Assembly: GCF_001613225.1 (NCBI RefSeq) | Contig: NZ_BDBY01000009.1 | Coordinates: forward strand, 1 to 64,000 | Origin: Nocardia pseudovaccinii NBRC 100343 | GTDB taxonomy: Bacteria; Actinomycetota; Actinomycetes; Mycobacteriales; Mycobacteriaceae | Reading direction: 5' to 3' | Length of the DNA: 64,000 bases | In this document: piece by piece, positions 1 through 9,043 of the stretch | Numbering within the stretch: position 1 is the stretch's first letter | Layout: every line of letters starts with the position of its first letter | The notes under the pieces: model-generated | What the model saw: the letters and a program-made list of their open reading frames with translations, nothing else | What the model was told of the DNA's origin: nothing | Database searches by the model: none | Made by a program: the position numbers and the translations under genes

Positions 1-468
1 AGCCAGCGCACGCGCAAGGGCCACTCGGCGCTGCTGACCGCCGGAGAGCTCGCCGGGTCGGCGGCGCAGGTGTTCGTCGGACAGACCGACCAACTCCAGC
101 GTTTCGGCCACGGCGGCAGCGGGGTGGCGAACCTCGTCGAGCAGGGAACGCACACGCATCAACGGATTGAGGGCCGAACCGGGATCCTGTCCGACAAAGG
201 CGATGTGATCACGCCGGAACCGTTGCAGTGCAGCAGGATTCAATGCGAATACGTCCTGCCCCGCGACCACGGCCGAACCCGAGGATCGCCGGGCGCCCGT
301 TGGCAGATGCCCGAGCAGTGCCCGCATCAACGTGGTCTTGCCCGACCCCGACGGACCGGTCAGGGCGGTGACCTTACCCGCCGCGACGCTGAAACTGGTG
401 GGCTCGAACAACTCCTGACCATTCGATCCGCATACGGTCAGCGCATCGATGACGACAGACGCATTCAT
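1..468 (-). CDS. ABC transporter ATP-binding protein, family-5 (peptide/nickel type), partial
   Basis: Energises the adjacent importer by ATP hydrolysis at the inner face of the membrane. The gene runs off the left edge, so only the N-terminal ~156 residues are present. A Walker A motif (GPSGSGKTT) lies near residue 40 and the signature LSGGQQRRVALARA lies at the cut end, both expected of the DppD/NikD class. Its ATG overlaps the TGA of the upstream permease (ATGA, 4 nt), so it is translationally coupled and is the fourth gene of a leftward operon (binding protein, two permeases, ATPase). Whether a second ATPase follows cannot be seen. Confidence 0.9.
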   Translation of the reverse strand, partial: MNASVVIDALTVCGSNGQELFEPTSFSVAAGKVTALTGPSGSGKTTLMRALLGHLPTGARRSSGSAVVAGQDVFALNPAALQRFRRDHIAFVGQDPGSALNPLMRVRSLLDEVRHPAAAVAETLELVGLSDEHLRRRPGELSGGQQRRVALARALA

Positions 469-1367
469 CCCCGCTCCTCCAACGCATTGCCTGCGACCGG
501 CGACTCCGCACCGGCCGGTCCCAGCGACTCGGAACCGCGTGCCCATCGCCGCGGGCGGTGCTGATCGAACGAGGTCACCGCGAGATTCACACTGACCGCG
601 ACCACCGCGATCGCCAGGCTCGGAGCCAGCACGGACCAGGGGTTCAGCAGCATGCCGGAGGAGTTCTCGCGCACCATGACCGCCCAGTTGCTCGCACCGA
701 GCGTGGTCGGCAGTTGGAGGAACGATGCGGTGCTGACCACATACACGCCCTCGACGAAGCGAAGACCGAGTTGGGCGGCCAAGACCTCGCGCAGATTCGG
801 TATCACCTCACGGAATACCAAGTGCGGCAGAGTTTCACCGCTCGCTTGGGCGGCCTCGACATAGCCGCTGGCGGCGACGCCCGCCGCAGCCGCCGCGAAA
901 ACTCTTGCACAGTACGGAGTTCCGAATAGCAGAGCCACCACGACCAACCCGTAGACGCCCGCATCCGGCCAGGCCGTCAGCACCAGCAGGATCCCGAGTA
1001 CGGCCGGGAGCAGGATCGCGAAATCGGCGACGCCCTCGATCAACGCACCGACCCGAGGACGTAGTGCCGCGACCGCACCGAGCACGCACGACAACCCGGT
1101 CACCGCGACCGCGATCACACCCGCCAGCAACAGCAGGCCCCAACCGCCATAGAGCAGTTGCGCCAGCACATCCCGTCCGAGTCGGTCCGTGCCCAATAAG
1201 GTGTCCGCACCCGGCCGCCCGAACGGTATCCCGACCGCCGCCTCGGCAGACCGAGTCGCAAGGCTCGGCCCGAGCGCGGCAGCGATAACCACCACCAGCG
1301 CGGGCAATACCGTGAGGAATCTCTTCACCCGCGACCTACCCACCGGATTCCGTTGCGCGCCGGTCAT
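465..1367 (-). CDS. ABC transporter permease, DppC/NikC type
   Basis: Second membrane subunit of the importer, 300 aa. A first membrane segment lies at residues ~15-35 (FLTVLPALVVVIAAALGP), followed by the periplasmic loop with GTDRLGRDVLAQLLYG that typifies the DppC family and then about five more hydrophobic segments. The cytoplasmic EAA-type loop reads EAAQASGETLPHLVFREVIPN (~205-225). The ATG at 1367 is chosen because it overlaps the upstream permease stop (ATGA) and gives a normal family length; the reading frame is open further upstream but that part is antisense-like filler. It follows the DppB-type gene directly, as in most family-5 operons. Confidence 0.9.
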   Translation of the reverse strand: MTGAQRNPVGRSRVKRFLTVLPALVVVIAAALGPSLATRSAEAAVGIPFGRPGADTLLGTDRLGRDVLAQLLYGGWGLLLLAGVIAVAVTGLSCVLGAVAALRPRVGALIEGVADFAILLPAVLGILLVLTAWPDAGVYGLVVVALLFGTPYCARVFAAAAAGVAASGYVEAAQASGETLPHLVFREVIPNLREVLAAQLGLRFVEGVYVVSTASFLQLPTTLGASNWAVMVRENSSGMLLNPWSVLAPSLAIAVVAVSVNLAVTSFDQHRPRRWARGSESLGPAGAESPVAGNALEERG

Positions 1368-2287
1368 ATCCGCCCCCGCGATGCCCAGGCCCGAATCCCG
1401 TCCGCCATGGCCAGCATCGCCATGACGACGATCCCGGTCAGCGCGACCACCGCGGCGATCAGCGAGGTGTCCCGATCGGCCACCGACCCCGCGAGCACCG
1501 CACCGAGTCCCGGATAGTTGAAGATGGTCTCCACCACCAGCGCACCACCGAGCAGCATGCCGACCGTGGTCGCGAAACTCGCCACAATCGTCGGCAGCGC
1601 GAACGGCAGGACATGCCTGGTCAGCACGGCGGTGGTCGAAAGTCCGTCCAGCACCGCGCTTTCCACATGCGGCGAGCGCGCGGAATCGAGCAGGGCCGCG
1701 CGCACCACCCGGGTGTTCCAGCCGGTCTGCGGTATCGCCAGTGCGAGCACCGGCAGCACAAGCATGTCCGGACTGGCCGGAAATCCGGAACGCCCGGTAA
1801 TGGTGACAGCGGGTAACCAACCGGCTCCCAAGGAGAACACCAGGATCAACAAGGTCGCGATGACGAACTCCGGAATCGCCGCCGCCGCTGTGGTAGCCGG
1901 TTGCAGGAACCGGGTGGCCGCGCCCCGCCGCGTCGCCCACCAGCCGCCGAGCAGCAGCGACGCGACCACGGTCACCAGGAAGGCGAGCCCGCCGAGCAGC
2001 AGCGTCGGCGGAAATTTGTCGGCCAGCAGCTCATTGATCGATCGCCCACGCGCGGTGCGGCCGAAATCACCGGTCGCCACACCGGATATCCACTCGACGA
2101 ACCGCACCGGCAGCGGCCGGTCCAGGCCCAGTTCGTGTTCCTTCGCCGCGATCTGCTCCGCACTGGCGTCGCGGCCGAGCACCGCGCGGGCGGAATTGCC
2201 CGGCAGCAGATCGACGGCCGCGAACACCGTCGCCAGCAGCGCGACCAGCAGGAGGCCGCGCCGGATGAGGAGTCGGGCGAAGGACAT
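1364..2287 (-). CDS. ABC transporter permease, DppB/NikB type
   Basis: First membrane subunit of the importer, 307 aa. The N-terminal segment (LLLVALLATVFAAVDLLPG) is followed by a periplasmic region of DppB type (KEHELGLDRPLPVRFVEW, GDFGRTARG) and five further hydrophobic segments; the cytoplasmic loop carries ESAVLDGLSTTAVLTRHVLP. The start at 2287 shares one base with the stop of the binding-protein gene (TGATG), so the two are coupled. The family moves peptides, nickel and metal-chelator complexes; the substrate is inferred from the iron boxes and neighbouring biosynthetic genes, not from this sequence. Confidence 0.9.
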   Translation of the reverse strand: MSFARLLIRRGLLLVALLATVFAAVDLLPGNSARAVLGRDASAEQIAAKEHELGLDRPLPVRFVEWISGVATGDFGRTARGRSINELLADKFPPTLLLGGLAFLVTVVASLLLGGWWATRRGAATRFLQPATTAAAAIPEFVIATLLILVFSLGAGWLPAVTITGRSGFPASPDMLVLPVLALAIPQTGWNTRVVRAALLDSARSPHVESAVLDGLSTTAVLTRHVLPFALPTIVASFATTVGMLLGGALVVETIFNYPGLGAVLAGSVADRDTSLIAAVVALTGIVVMAMLAMADGIRAWASRGRI

Positions 2288-3804
2288 CACTCCGCGAGCC
2301 AGGCCCGTTCCAACTGCACCCTGGCGAAGCCGCCCAGGGTAGGCACATCGCGCACCCGGGATGTCGCGATATCGATGCCGTCGGCCATGCCCCACACCAG
2401 ATAACCGCCGCGGGCGTACTGAATCCGCTGCACTTCACGGCAGGCGGTCGCGTATGTCGAGTCATCGGGCGCGGCAAGTGCTTTCGCGGTGGCCGCATCG
2501 AATTCGGTATCCTTGAAGGCGGTTTCGTTGCGATTGGATGTCGAGGACATCAGCTTGGTCGCGAAGAACAGCGTGGAGTCATTGGTGCCCCAGGAGACCG
2601 TGTAAAACGGCGCCTTCAACCAGGTCTGGTCGTAGAAAGTATTCGACTCCTGCGTCACGACATCGAGGCGCAGCCCGATATCGGCCAGCTGGGTGGCGAT
2701 CACCTTCGCCGATTCGACCTCGCCGGGGGCCTCGGCCTTGGTGAGGAACTGGTAGCTGCGCCCGGTATCGAATCCGGCATCGCGCAGCAGCGTCGCGGCC
2801 CGGTCCACATCGCGGCCGCGCTGCGCAATGGTGTTGTCGTACAACGGATCACCGGTACCGAGGATGTCATTCGCGACGGTGCCGTACCCCGAATGCACCT
2901 GATTCACCAGGGCCTTGCGATCGACGCCCAACCGGATGGCCTCGCGCACCCGCGCATCGGCGAACGGTCCGTCGGAGGTCCGCATCGCGACTCCGACCAT
3001 GGTGTCGTTCGACCGCCGCACCACCCGCAGATCACCGCGTCCCTCGGCGGTACGTCCCGCGATCGCACCGACATTCGAGGCCAGATCGATCTGCCCGCCG
3101 AGCACCGCATTGCCCAATGCCGTCACGCTGTCGAACATGGTGACCTCGATGGCATCCAGCAGTGGCGCCGGACCGTACCACCGGTCGTTGCGCACAAGCC
3201 GGGCATTGCCACCCTGATAGGACTCCAACCGGAACGGCCCGGTACCGATGGCCTTGGTGAAATCGGTGGTGTCCTTCTTGACCGTGAAGGTCATCAACCG
3301 AACCAGTAGCGGCAGTTGCGAATTCGGTTCGGGCAGCGCGATCACCACCCGGTTCGGACCGTCCGCGGTGATGTCCTCAACAGCGGCAGGCATTTTCGAC
3401 GCACCGCCGACGGTCCGCAGGCGACGCAGCGACCACACCACATCATCGGAGGTGACCGGGGTCCCGTCGTGGAAGGCCGCGCCGTCGGCGATGGTGAAAC
3501 TCCAGCGACGCCGCTGCGCGTCGGCTTCCCACCGACTGGAAAGGCGCGCAGCAACATTCGGGTTCGCGCCCGGTACCGTGAGCGCGTCGTACACCAGCGA
3601 GGTGATGAGGAAGTCGCTGTCATTGCTCAGATTCGCATGCGGATCGCGTTCGATTCGCGCCGCGCTGCCGAGCGCACCGACCCGCAGGGTGCCACCGCGC
3701 CGCGCGGGGCCGTCCGAATTGCCGCCGTCCGAACATGCGGCGACCAACAGCACCGCGCCGACACCGAGTCCCGATCGCAGGAGTTGTCGTCGATTCCATT
3801 CCAT
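2287..3804 (-). CDS. Family-5 extracellular solute-binding lipoprotein
   Basis: Ligand-capturing subunit of the importer, 505 aa, anchored outside the membrane. The N-terminus has a twin-arginine-like signal (NRRQLLRSG), a hydrophobic core and a lipobox ending in VAAC near residue 24. Family-5 features follow: WSFTIADGAAFHDGTPVTSDDV, the GTGPF motif and the VREAIRLGVDRKALV helix. The ATG at 3804 is preferred to one 8 codons upstream because AGGCAGC precedes it and the signal peptide then starts directly. The family includes NikA, CntA and DppA, which bind peptides or metal-chelate complexes. An IdeR-like box lies ~65 bp upstream, suggesting induction under iron limitation. A metallophore receptor is the inferred role. 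Confidence 0.88.
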   Translation of the reverse strand: MEWNRRQLLRSGLGVGAVLLVAACSDGGNSDGPARRGGTLRVGALGSAARIERDPHANLSNDSDFLITSLVYDALTVPGANPNVAARLSSRWEADAQRRRWSFTIADGAAFHDGTPVTSDDVVWSLRRLRTVGGASKMPAAVEDITADGPNRVVIALPEPNSQLPLLVRLMTFTVKKDTTDFTKAIGTGPFRLESYQGGNARLVRNDRWYGPAPLLDAIEVTMFDSVTALGNAVLGGQIDLASNVGAIAGRTAEGRGDLRVVRRSNDTMVGVAMRTSDGPFADARVREAIRLGVDRKALVNQVHSGYGTVANDILGTGDPLYDNTIAQRGRDVDRAATLLRDAGFDTGRSYQFLTKAEAPGEVESAKVIATQLADIGLRLDVVTQESNTFYDQTWLKAPFYTVSWGTNDSTLFFATKLMSSTSNRNETAFKDTEFDAATAKALAAPDDSTYATACREVQRIQYARGGYLVWGMADGIDIATSRVRDVPTLGGFARVQLERAWLAE

Positions 3805-3869
3805 GCTGCTGCCTTCCTCGAACTTCAACGAGTTACCCGCGCGCGACCCGCAAACCCTAGCGAATCTAG

Positions 3870-3888
3870 CTAGGACAGGCTAGCCTAA
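3870..3888 (-). promoter_or_regulatory. IdeR/DmdR-type iron box upstream of the ABC importer
   Basis: The 19-mer CTAGGACAGGCTAGCCTAA matches the iron-box consensus TTAGGTTAGGCTAACCTAA at 15 of 19 positions. It lies 66 bp upstream of the binding-protein start, where IdeR bound to Fe(II) would block the promoter. Confidence 0.75.
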
Positions 3889-4023
3889 TAGGGTTCCGGC
3901 CGTTGAGTTTTGCCGCACCACAGCTATCAGTCATCACCCCGAAGGCAATGCCGCAAATTTGCTACAGCTAGCCGCGGCAGGCTTCGACCCCAGTCATGGG
4001 CGCTCGCTATTTTTACGACTCGC

Positions 4024-4042
4024 TTAGGTAAGGCTTGCTTAA
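4024..4042 (+). promoter_or_regulatory. IdeR/DmdR-type iron box upstream of the biosynthetic operon
   Basis: TTAGGTAAGGCTTGCTTAA matches the iron-box consensus at 15 of 19 positions. It lies ~80 bp upstream of the GTG of the dioxygenase gene. With the box at 3870 it fills the 316-bp divergent region 3805-4120, so both directions appear to be repressed when iron is plentiful. No other gene was found in that region. Confidence 0.75.
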
Positions 4043-4120
4043 CTCGGCCGGAGCCACTAGCTTCGCAGATCGAATCGTCATACCCCCGCTTTTCGACCCG
4101 ATGCGAAGAAGGGATCACTG

Positions 4121-5314
4121 GTGAAAGGCGTTCTCTCCGAACGTAAGACGCTTCACCCACTAGATATCGAACGGCGCGAGCTGCCGACCACCGCCGGACA
4201 TGCGGTGCGCGCTCTCGCTCGCGAGATATGCATCACAGTCGACTCCTGGCCCGATGGCACCGCCGACCTCGCGCGCACGCTGACCGATCCGGCATTGCTC
4301 GAGCAAATCGATGCGCGCGTCGGCGAGTTGCCCGATGCGGTACGTGTCGCCCTGCGACCGCCCGCCACCGCGGCCGGTGCCACCATCGTCGGCAAACTGC
4401 CGTTGACCGATGCCGAATGCGGCCCGACCCCGCCGAGCTGGGCCGAGGCAGCCCGCTGGAGTGGTGAAACCGACTGCCGCGCAAGCTCATTCGAACTCGA
4501 TATCGCGATGCTGCTGCTCGCCCGCAGCGCGGGTGAACCGTTCGGCTGGCAGGGCCAGCAGGGTGGGCGGCTGGTCAACAACATCGTGCCGTCGCCCGGT
4601 CACGAACACGAACAGTCCGGCGCGAGTAGCAAAACCCTGCTCAGCCCGCACACCGAGGACGCCTTCCACCCGGACCGGGCAAACCTGTTGATGCTGGCGT
4701 GTCTGCGCAATCCGGACGGCGTCGGCACCACCGTCTCCTCGGTGCGCCGGACCGAGCTCTCCGCTGACGAGCGCCGACTACTGGGCACGCCGACCCTGCC
4801 GATCCTGCCCGACGTCTCCTACGGCACGGGTCACGAGCGCTATTCAGCACTCCCGTTGCCGACTCTGTGGAGCGCCGAATCACCCCACAGCACAGCGGAT
4901 TTGACGCTTCGCTACGATCCGGCATACACCCCGCTCGACGATGCCGATACCGAATTCCGGCTGGCGTACGCGCGCCTCACCGCGGAGCTCGAACGCGTCT
5001 GCATCACCGCCGTACTGAGCCCCGGCGAGCTATTGCTGGTGGACAATGACGTGGCCGTGCACGGTCGGGTACCGTTCACCGCGCGCTACGACGGCACCGA
5101 CCGCTGGCTCAAGCGCGTCAATGTCCGCCTGCCCGAACGCCGACGGCGGGCCGCCGAGGCCGACGAAAATGGTTATGGGCAACGGATCGTCGCCCCGTTC
5201 CGAGCGGCAAGCAACCCGCTCGCGATCGACGGTGTACCGGCCCGGGCTACCACCCGGACCGCAGTAAGGCTGGATACGACACAACATGATCGAGGAACCG
5301 TTGAGCACTCGTGA
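4121..5314 (+). CDS. TauD/TfdA-fold Fe(II)/2-oxoglutarate dioxygenase, amino-acid hydroxylase-like
   Basis: Predicted to hydroxylate an unactivated carbon of a free or bound amino acid using Fe(II), O2 and 2-oxoglutarate. The 397-aa protein resembles the VioC/AsnO/clavaminate-synthase branch: HTEDAFHPDRANLLMLACLR (~res 183) supplies the HxE iron ligands, and VDNDVAVHGRVPF (~res 307) supplies the distal His, followed by RWLKRVNVR for 2-oxoglutarate. The GTG start has GAAGGG at good spacing. It leads a tight operon with SbnB-, decarboxylase- and SbnA-like genes and overlaps the next gene by 29 nt. The substrate is unknown; arginine, asparagine or a diaminopropionate adduct are possible. An SbnB-type reaction next door would release 2-oxoglutarate, its co-substrate. 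Confidence 0.82.
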   Translation: MKGVLSERKTLHPLDIERRELPTTAGHAVRALAREICITVDSWPDGTADLARTLTDPALLEQIDARVGELPDAVRVALRPPATAAGATIVGKLPLTDAECGPTPPSWAEAARWSGETDCRASSFELDIAMLLLARSAGEPFGWQGQQGGRLVNNIVPSPGHEHEQSGASSKTLLSPHTEDAFHPDRANLLMLACLRNPDGVGTTVSSVRRTELSADERRLLGTPTLPILPDVSYGTGHERYSALPLPTLWSAESPHSTADLTLRYDPAYTPLDDADTEFRLAYARLTAELERVCITAVLSPGELLLVDNDVAVHGRVPFTARYDGTDRWLKRVNVRLPERRRRAAEADENGYGQRIVAPFRAASNPLAIDGVPARATTRTAVRLDTTQHDRGTVEHS

Positions 5315-6296
5315 CCGGAGCACACCGCTGCGTGTGCTGAGCCGCAGCGATCTCGCCGACGTGCCCATCACGCCCGCCGATGTGGTGCGCGCCGTCGAGG
5401 AAGCGTATCTCGCCTTCGCCGCGGGCGATTCGGACAATCCGCGCAAACTCAGCGTCGCGAATCCGGACGGCTGGTCGGTGGCCTACGCCATGCTCGGGCG
5501 CGACGGCCGCCGCCGGGTGGTCGCGATGAAGACGTCCTACAAATTCGATCCCGGCCACGACCGCAGCACCAAGCGCTACTACACGACCATCACGCTCTAC
5601 GACGACAGCACCGGCGCGCCGATCGCCATGATGGACTGCGCCAGGGTCGGCGCACTGCGCACCCCGGCGGTTTCGGCGCTGCTGGTGCGCGAGACCGCAC
5701 GCCGCGGCGCGGAGAGCGTGCTGCTGATCGGCACCGGCACCCAGGGCCGAAATGCCCTGCCGCACTTGCTCGCCGCCAATCCGCAGCTGCGCAAGCTGAT
5801 GCTCTACGGCACCCATCCGGAGGGTCTGGCGGCGGTGCGCGATTACCTCGCCGAATACAACCCGCACGCGTTGCTGGAGACCGTCGAGGATCCGCGCGCG
5901 GCCGCCGGTACCGCCGACGTGGTGTTGGCGACAGCCGGACCCGGTACCGAGGTCGGGATCGAATCCGAGGATCTCGCACCGGGATCCACCGTTGTGCTCG
6001 TCGGCTACGGCTTGGCGCCGTCGACGCTGGTCGACGCCGACCGCGTAATCGCAACCAGCGCCCAGCAAATGGCGCTGACCGGCACCGATATGGCCGGTCC
6101 CGACGGCAGACTGCGGACCGTCGACGCCGAACTGCCACAGATCCTGAGCCGTCGCGCAATCGCCCGACGCTCCGACGACGAGCGGATCTTCGTCTACAAC
6201 AGCGGGCTGGTGCTGACCGATATCGCCGTCGCGCACGCACTCGCCGAACGAGCCATTGCCGAGGGCCGCGGCACGGAGGTGCCCCTATGGGACTAG
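5286..6296 (+). CDS. Ornithine cyclodeaminase-family dehydrogenase, SbnB-like
   Basis: In staphyloferrin B biosynthesis SbnB oxidatively hydrolyses N-(2-amino-2-carboxyethyl)-L-glutamate to L-2,3-diaminopropionate and 2-oxoglutarate, using NAD+. This 336-aa protein has the family layout: the substrate half with KTSYKFDPGHDRSTKRYYTT (~80-100), DCARVGALRTPAVSALLVRE (~118-137) and a Rossmann segment LLIGTGTQGRNALPHLLA (~147-164). The pairing with an SbnA-like gene three kb on is the strongest support, since the two act in sequence. The ATG at 5286 overlaps the previous gene; a TTG at 5301 has a better ribosome site (GAGG) and may be the true start. Other members of the family are ornithine cyclodeaminase and alanine dehydrogenase. 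Confidence 0.8.
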   Translation: MIEEPLSTRDRSTPLRVLSRSDLADVPITPADVVRAVEEAYLAFAAGDSDNPRKLSVANPDGWSVAYAMLGRDGRRRVVAMKTSYKFDPGHDRSTKRYYTTITLYDDSTGAPIAMMDCARVGALRTPAVSALLVRETARRGAESVLLIGTGTQGRNALPHLLAANPQLRKLMLYGTHPEGLAAVRDYLAEYNPHALLETVEDPRAAAGTADVVLATAGPGTEVGIESEDLAPGSTVVLVGYGLAPSTLVDADRVIATSAQQMALTGTDMAGPDGRLRTVDAELPQILSRRAIARRSDDERIFVYNSGLVLTDIAVAHALAERAIAEGRGTEVPLWD

Positions 6297-7807
6297 ACAT
6301 CGGCGCCGTCGAGTTCGACAAGAAGGTGCGCGCCCCCGGCAGCGCCGAACCCGACGGCACGCTGCTGTTCGACGACGGCTCGATCCGCGACAAGGTCCAA
6401 CTCGGCGATGATCCATCGCATACCGAGACTGCCCCCGATCCCGCCGTACTGGCGGCAGTGCGCGGCCTGCTGAGCATTTGCGCTCCCGCCCTGCCCGCAC
6501 ACACTGACGACTGGGAGCGCAGACTCCTCGCCGATCCGAATCTGCTCGGCGATATCGCCTTTGCGATCGGCGGCCCCTTCCATGTGATGTATCCGTCACG
6601 GGTCGCGGTGAATATCAATGGGTTTCAGCAGGTATTCGAGCAGGCCGGTGTGGATGGAGTCGTCTACTTCGGCAAGAAGGCCAACAAGGCGGCCTGTGTT
6701 GCTCGTGCCTGCGCCGAATACGGTGCGGGTGTCGACGTTTCCAGTGCGGGCGAGCTGAATGCCGCACTGGCACAGGGTGTTCGCGGTGACGAGCTGATGG
6801 TCACAGGTCCGGCCAAATCCGACGATCTGCTGTGGCTTGCCGTGCGGCACCGCGCATTGATCGCCGTGGACAGTCTCGACGAGCTCGACCGGTTGGCCGC
6901 ATTCACCACTCCGGCCGCCGCGGCGCGTGTACTACTCCGCGTGCTGCCCAATGGATCCACGAGCCGATTCGGCATGACCGCCGAGGAATTGGACCGTGCG
7001 ATTTCGGTGATCGGCGCGTCCGGCACGGTCGGTCACGAATCGATTCGCCTGCAGGGCTTCAGCTTCCACCTGTCCGGCTACGATGCCATCGCACGCGCCG
7101 AACAGGCCGACGAATTGATCACCCGCTGCCTGGATGCGCGCACACTGGGCCATCCGGCAGGCACCATCTCCATCGGCGGTGGATTCGGCGTCGATTATGT
7201 GCCCGCGAGCGCCTGGTCGGAGTTCACCGATCACGCGAACGGTCAGTGGTTCCACGCGGGGAAGTCCTTCGATTCGTACTACCCCTACCACTTCCCGGCG
7301 CCCGGCCCGGCCATGCTCACCGCGGCCCTCGAGCACAACGCACTCGCGCAACGGTTGCGCGACAACGATATCCGGCTCGCCGTCGAACCCGGCCGGGCAC
7401 TGCTCGACCGCGCCGGATCCAGCGTCTTCCGGGTGCAGGGCAGCAAGACCCGCCACGTCGAGGGTCACCCCTACCAACTGCTCACCGTCGACGGCACCAG
7501 CCTGAGCCTGTCCGAGCAGTGGTTCGACAGTGAATACCTCCCCGATCCGATGCTGTGGCCGCCGCGCCCCGGCGAGCTCACCCCGACCTGCGTCGGGGCG
7601 GCCAGCTGCCTGGAGTCCGACATGCTCAGCTGGCGGCGCATCCCGCTACCGAGACGAGCCGAGGTCGGCGATCTGCTGATCTATCCGAATACCGCCGGTT
7701 ACCAAATGGATTCGAACGAATCGGCTTTTCACGAACTGCCGATTCCACCGAAGGTGGTGCTGCACGACACCGGTGATCGGCTCCGCTGGACGCTCGACGC
7801 CGGATGA
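6287..7807 (+). CDS. PLP-dependent decarboxylase, fold type III (DapDC/SbnH-like)
   Basis: Predicted amino-acid decarboxylase of the alanine-racemase fold, 506 aa. The PLP lysine is in VYFGKKANKAACVARA (~res 124-139); the glycine-rich phosphate loop is SIGGGFGVDYVP (~292-303); AVEPGRALLDRAG (~366-378) and the C-terminal TCVGAASCLESDML, with the cross-subunit cysteine, fit the diaminopimelate/ornithine decarboxylase group. It is longer than LysA because of an N-terminal extension of ~100 residues. In staphyloferrin B the equivalent SbnH decarboxylates a diaminopropionate adduct, leaving an ethylenediamine unit. The ATG has GGAGGT upstream and overlaps the previous stop by 10 nt. lysA function is unlikely in this setting. 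Confidence 0.82.
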   Translation: MGLDIGAVEFDKKVRAPGSAEPDGTLLFDDGSIRDKVQLGDDPSHTETAPDPAVLAAVRGLLSICAPALPAHTDDWERRLLADPNLLGDIAFAIGGPFHVMYPSRVAVNINGFQQVFEQAGVDGVVYFGKKANKAACVARACAEYGAGVDVSSAGELNAALAQGVRGDELMVTGPAKSDDLLWLAVRHRALIAVDSLDELDRLAAFTTPAAAARVLLRVLPNGSTSRFGMTAEELDRAISVIGASGTVGHESIRLQGFSFHLSGYDAIARAEQADELITRCLDARTLGHPAGTISIGGGFGVDYVPASAWSEFTDHANGQWFHAGKSFDSYYPYHFPAPGPAMLTAALEHNALAQRLRDNDIRLAVEPGRALLDRAGSSVFRVQGSKTRHVEGHPYQLLTVDGTSLSLSEQWFDSEYLPDPMLWPPRPGELTPTCVGAASCLESDMLSWRRIPLPRRAEVGDLLIYPNTAGYQMDSNESAFHELPIPPKVVLHDTGDRLRWTLDAG

Positions 7808-7860
7808 TCCGGCAACCCCATTCGACCAACACCCTTATGGCCCCGAACGAGGAGACCTCC

Positions 7861-8892
7861 ATGCCGCTCGTCACGCGCGTGACGGATCTGATCGGTCGCA
7901 CCCCGCTATTCGAACTGGCGACCACCGCGACCGGCACCCGGCTGCTGCTCAAACTCGAGCAGTTCAATCCGACGGGTGCGGCCAAGATCAGGATGGCGCG
8001 CGCGATGATCGACGATGCGGAGCGTCGAGGTTTGCTGGGCGATGGCGGGCATATTATCGAGTCGACATCCGGGAATACCGGGCTCGGCCTCGCGGTAGTC
8101 GCTGCCGAACGTGGGTATCGCTTCACCGCGGTGGTCGATCACCACGCATGTAAGGACAAACTGCGTGCGATGCGAGCAATGGGTGCGGAATTGGTATACG
8201 TCGCCGATGACGGTGACGACAACCTGGCCACCTCGGCGCGGGAAGACCTGGCCGAGGCGATGGCGGCCGGACAGTCCGACGCGTACTTCACCGAACAGCA
8301 CAACAACGATGCGAACGCGGTCGGCTACTACGCCGTGGCCGAAGAATTGCTGGAAGACGTGGAGCGCGTCGATATCCTGCTCTCCGCGGTGGGCACCGGT
8401 GGTTCGCTGTTCGGCACCGCGACCCGGCTGCGCCAACTCGGCTGCACACCACGGGTGATCGGCGTGGAACCGGTCGGATCGATCGCCTTCGGCGGGCCTG
8501 GCGGGCCGTACTGGCAGTCCGGTACCGGCACCCCGCCCGGCGCCACCATCGGCACCGCCGTGGACTATTCGCTGCTGGATGAGGGCGTCAAGGTTTCCGA
8601 TGTCGCGGCCTTCGCCACTGCTCGCGCGGTCGCGGCCGAGCTGGGCCTGATGATCGGCGGCTCCGCGGGCGGCTCGGTACACGCCGCGCTCACCCGCCTC
8701 GAGGAGTTCCCGCCCGGCTCGACCGTGGTCACCCTCGTCTGTGACGGCGGCGAGAAGTATCTCGACACGGTCTTCGACGACGAGTGGATGCGCGAACGCG
8801 ATCTTCTCGACACCGCCACCGAACGCGATGTGCACACGATGCTGGACCGCTACGCTCCCACCCGACGCGACCAACTCGTCGAGGCGCGATGA
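7861..8892 (+). CDS. Cysteine-synthase-family PLP enzyme, SbnA-like
   Basis: SbnA condenses O-phospho-L-serine with L-glutamate to N-(2-amino-2-carboxyethyl)-L-glutamate, the first step to 2,3-diaminopropionate. This 343-aa protein keeps the fold-II PLP signatures: lysine in NPTGAAKIRMA (~res 37-47), STSGNTGLG (~62-70), GTGGSLFGT (~178-186). Cysteine synthase normally reads PSxSVKDR at the lysine; the TGAAKIR variant matches SbnA-type proteins better. GAGGAG precedes the ATG at 7861; earlier in-frame codons are ignored. It lies 53 bp after the decarboxylase and ends the operon. O-acetylserine sulfhydrylase is the alternative, made less likely by the SbnB neighbour. Confidence 0.8.
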   Translation: MPLVTRVTDLIGRTPLFELATTATGTRLLLKLEQFNPTGAAKIRMARAMIDDAERRGLLGDGGHIIESTSGNTGLGLAVVAAERGYRFTAVVDHHACKDKLRAMRAMGAELVYVADDGDDNLATSAREDLAEAMAAGQSDAYFTEQHNNDANAVGYYAVAEELLEDVERVDILLSAVGTGGSLFGTATRLRQLGCTPRVIGVEPVGSIAFGGPGGPYWQSGTGTPPGATIGTAVDYSLLDEGVKVSDVAAFATARAVAAELGLMIGGSAGGSVHAALTRLEEFPPGSTVVTLVCDGGEKYLDTVFDDEWMRERDLLDTATERDVHTMLDRYAPTRRDQLVEAR

Positions 8893-8954
8893 AGCACATG
8901 CGCGCTTTCGATCACCGTTGCGCGACACCCTGTACGTCTGAAATGATCACCTTG

Positions 8955-8973
8955 TTAGGGTTGCCTAACCCAA
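8955..8973 (+). promoter_or_regulatory. IdeR/DmdR-type iron box upstream of the MATE exporter
   Basis: TTAGGGTTGCCTAACCCAA matches the iron-box consensus at 15 of 19 positions and contains the inverted repeat GGGTT-N4-AACCC. It lies in the 151-bp gap before the exporter, so that gene has its own iron-responsive promoter in addition to any read-through. Confidence 0.75.
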
Positions 8974-9043
8974 ATGAAACTCAGCGACGAGTCGGGACGA
9001 GGCGCATGGCGATCGATTTCGGGATTCGACGGGTGGAGGTGCG

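Noticed and set aside
6287..7807. Calling the fold-III decarboxylase lysA
   Set aside because: It is longer than LysA, lies in an iron-boxed operon with Dap-type genes and has a different N-terminal region, so lysine biosynthesis is unlikely.
7861..8892. Calling the SbnA-like gene cysK (O-acetylserine sulfhydrylase)
   Set aside because: The PLP-lysine region and the operon partner SbnB point to diaminopropionate formation; the cysteine route is kept only as an alternative.
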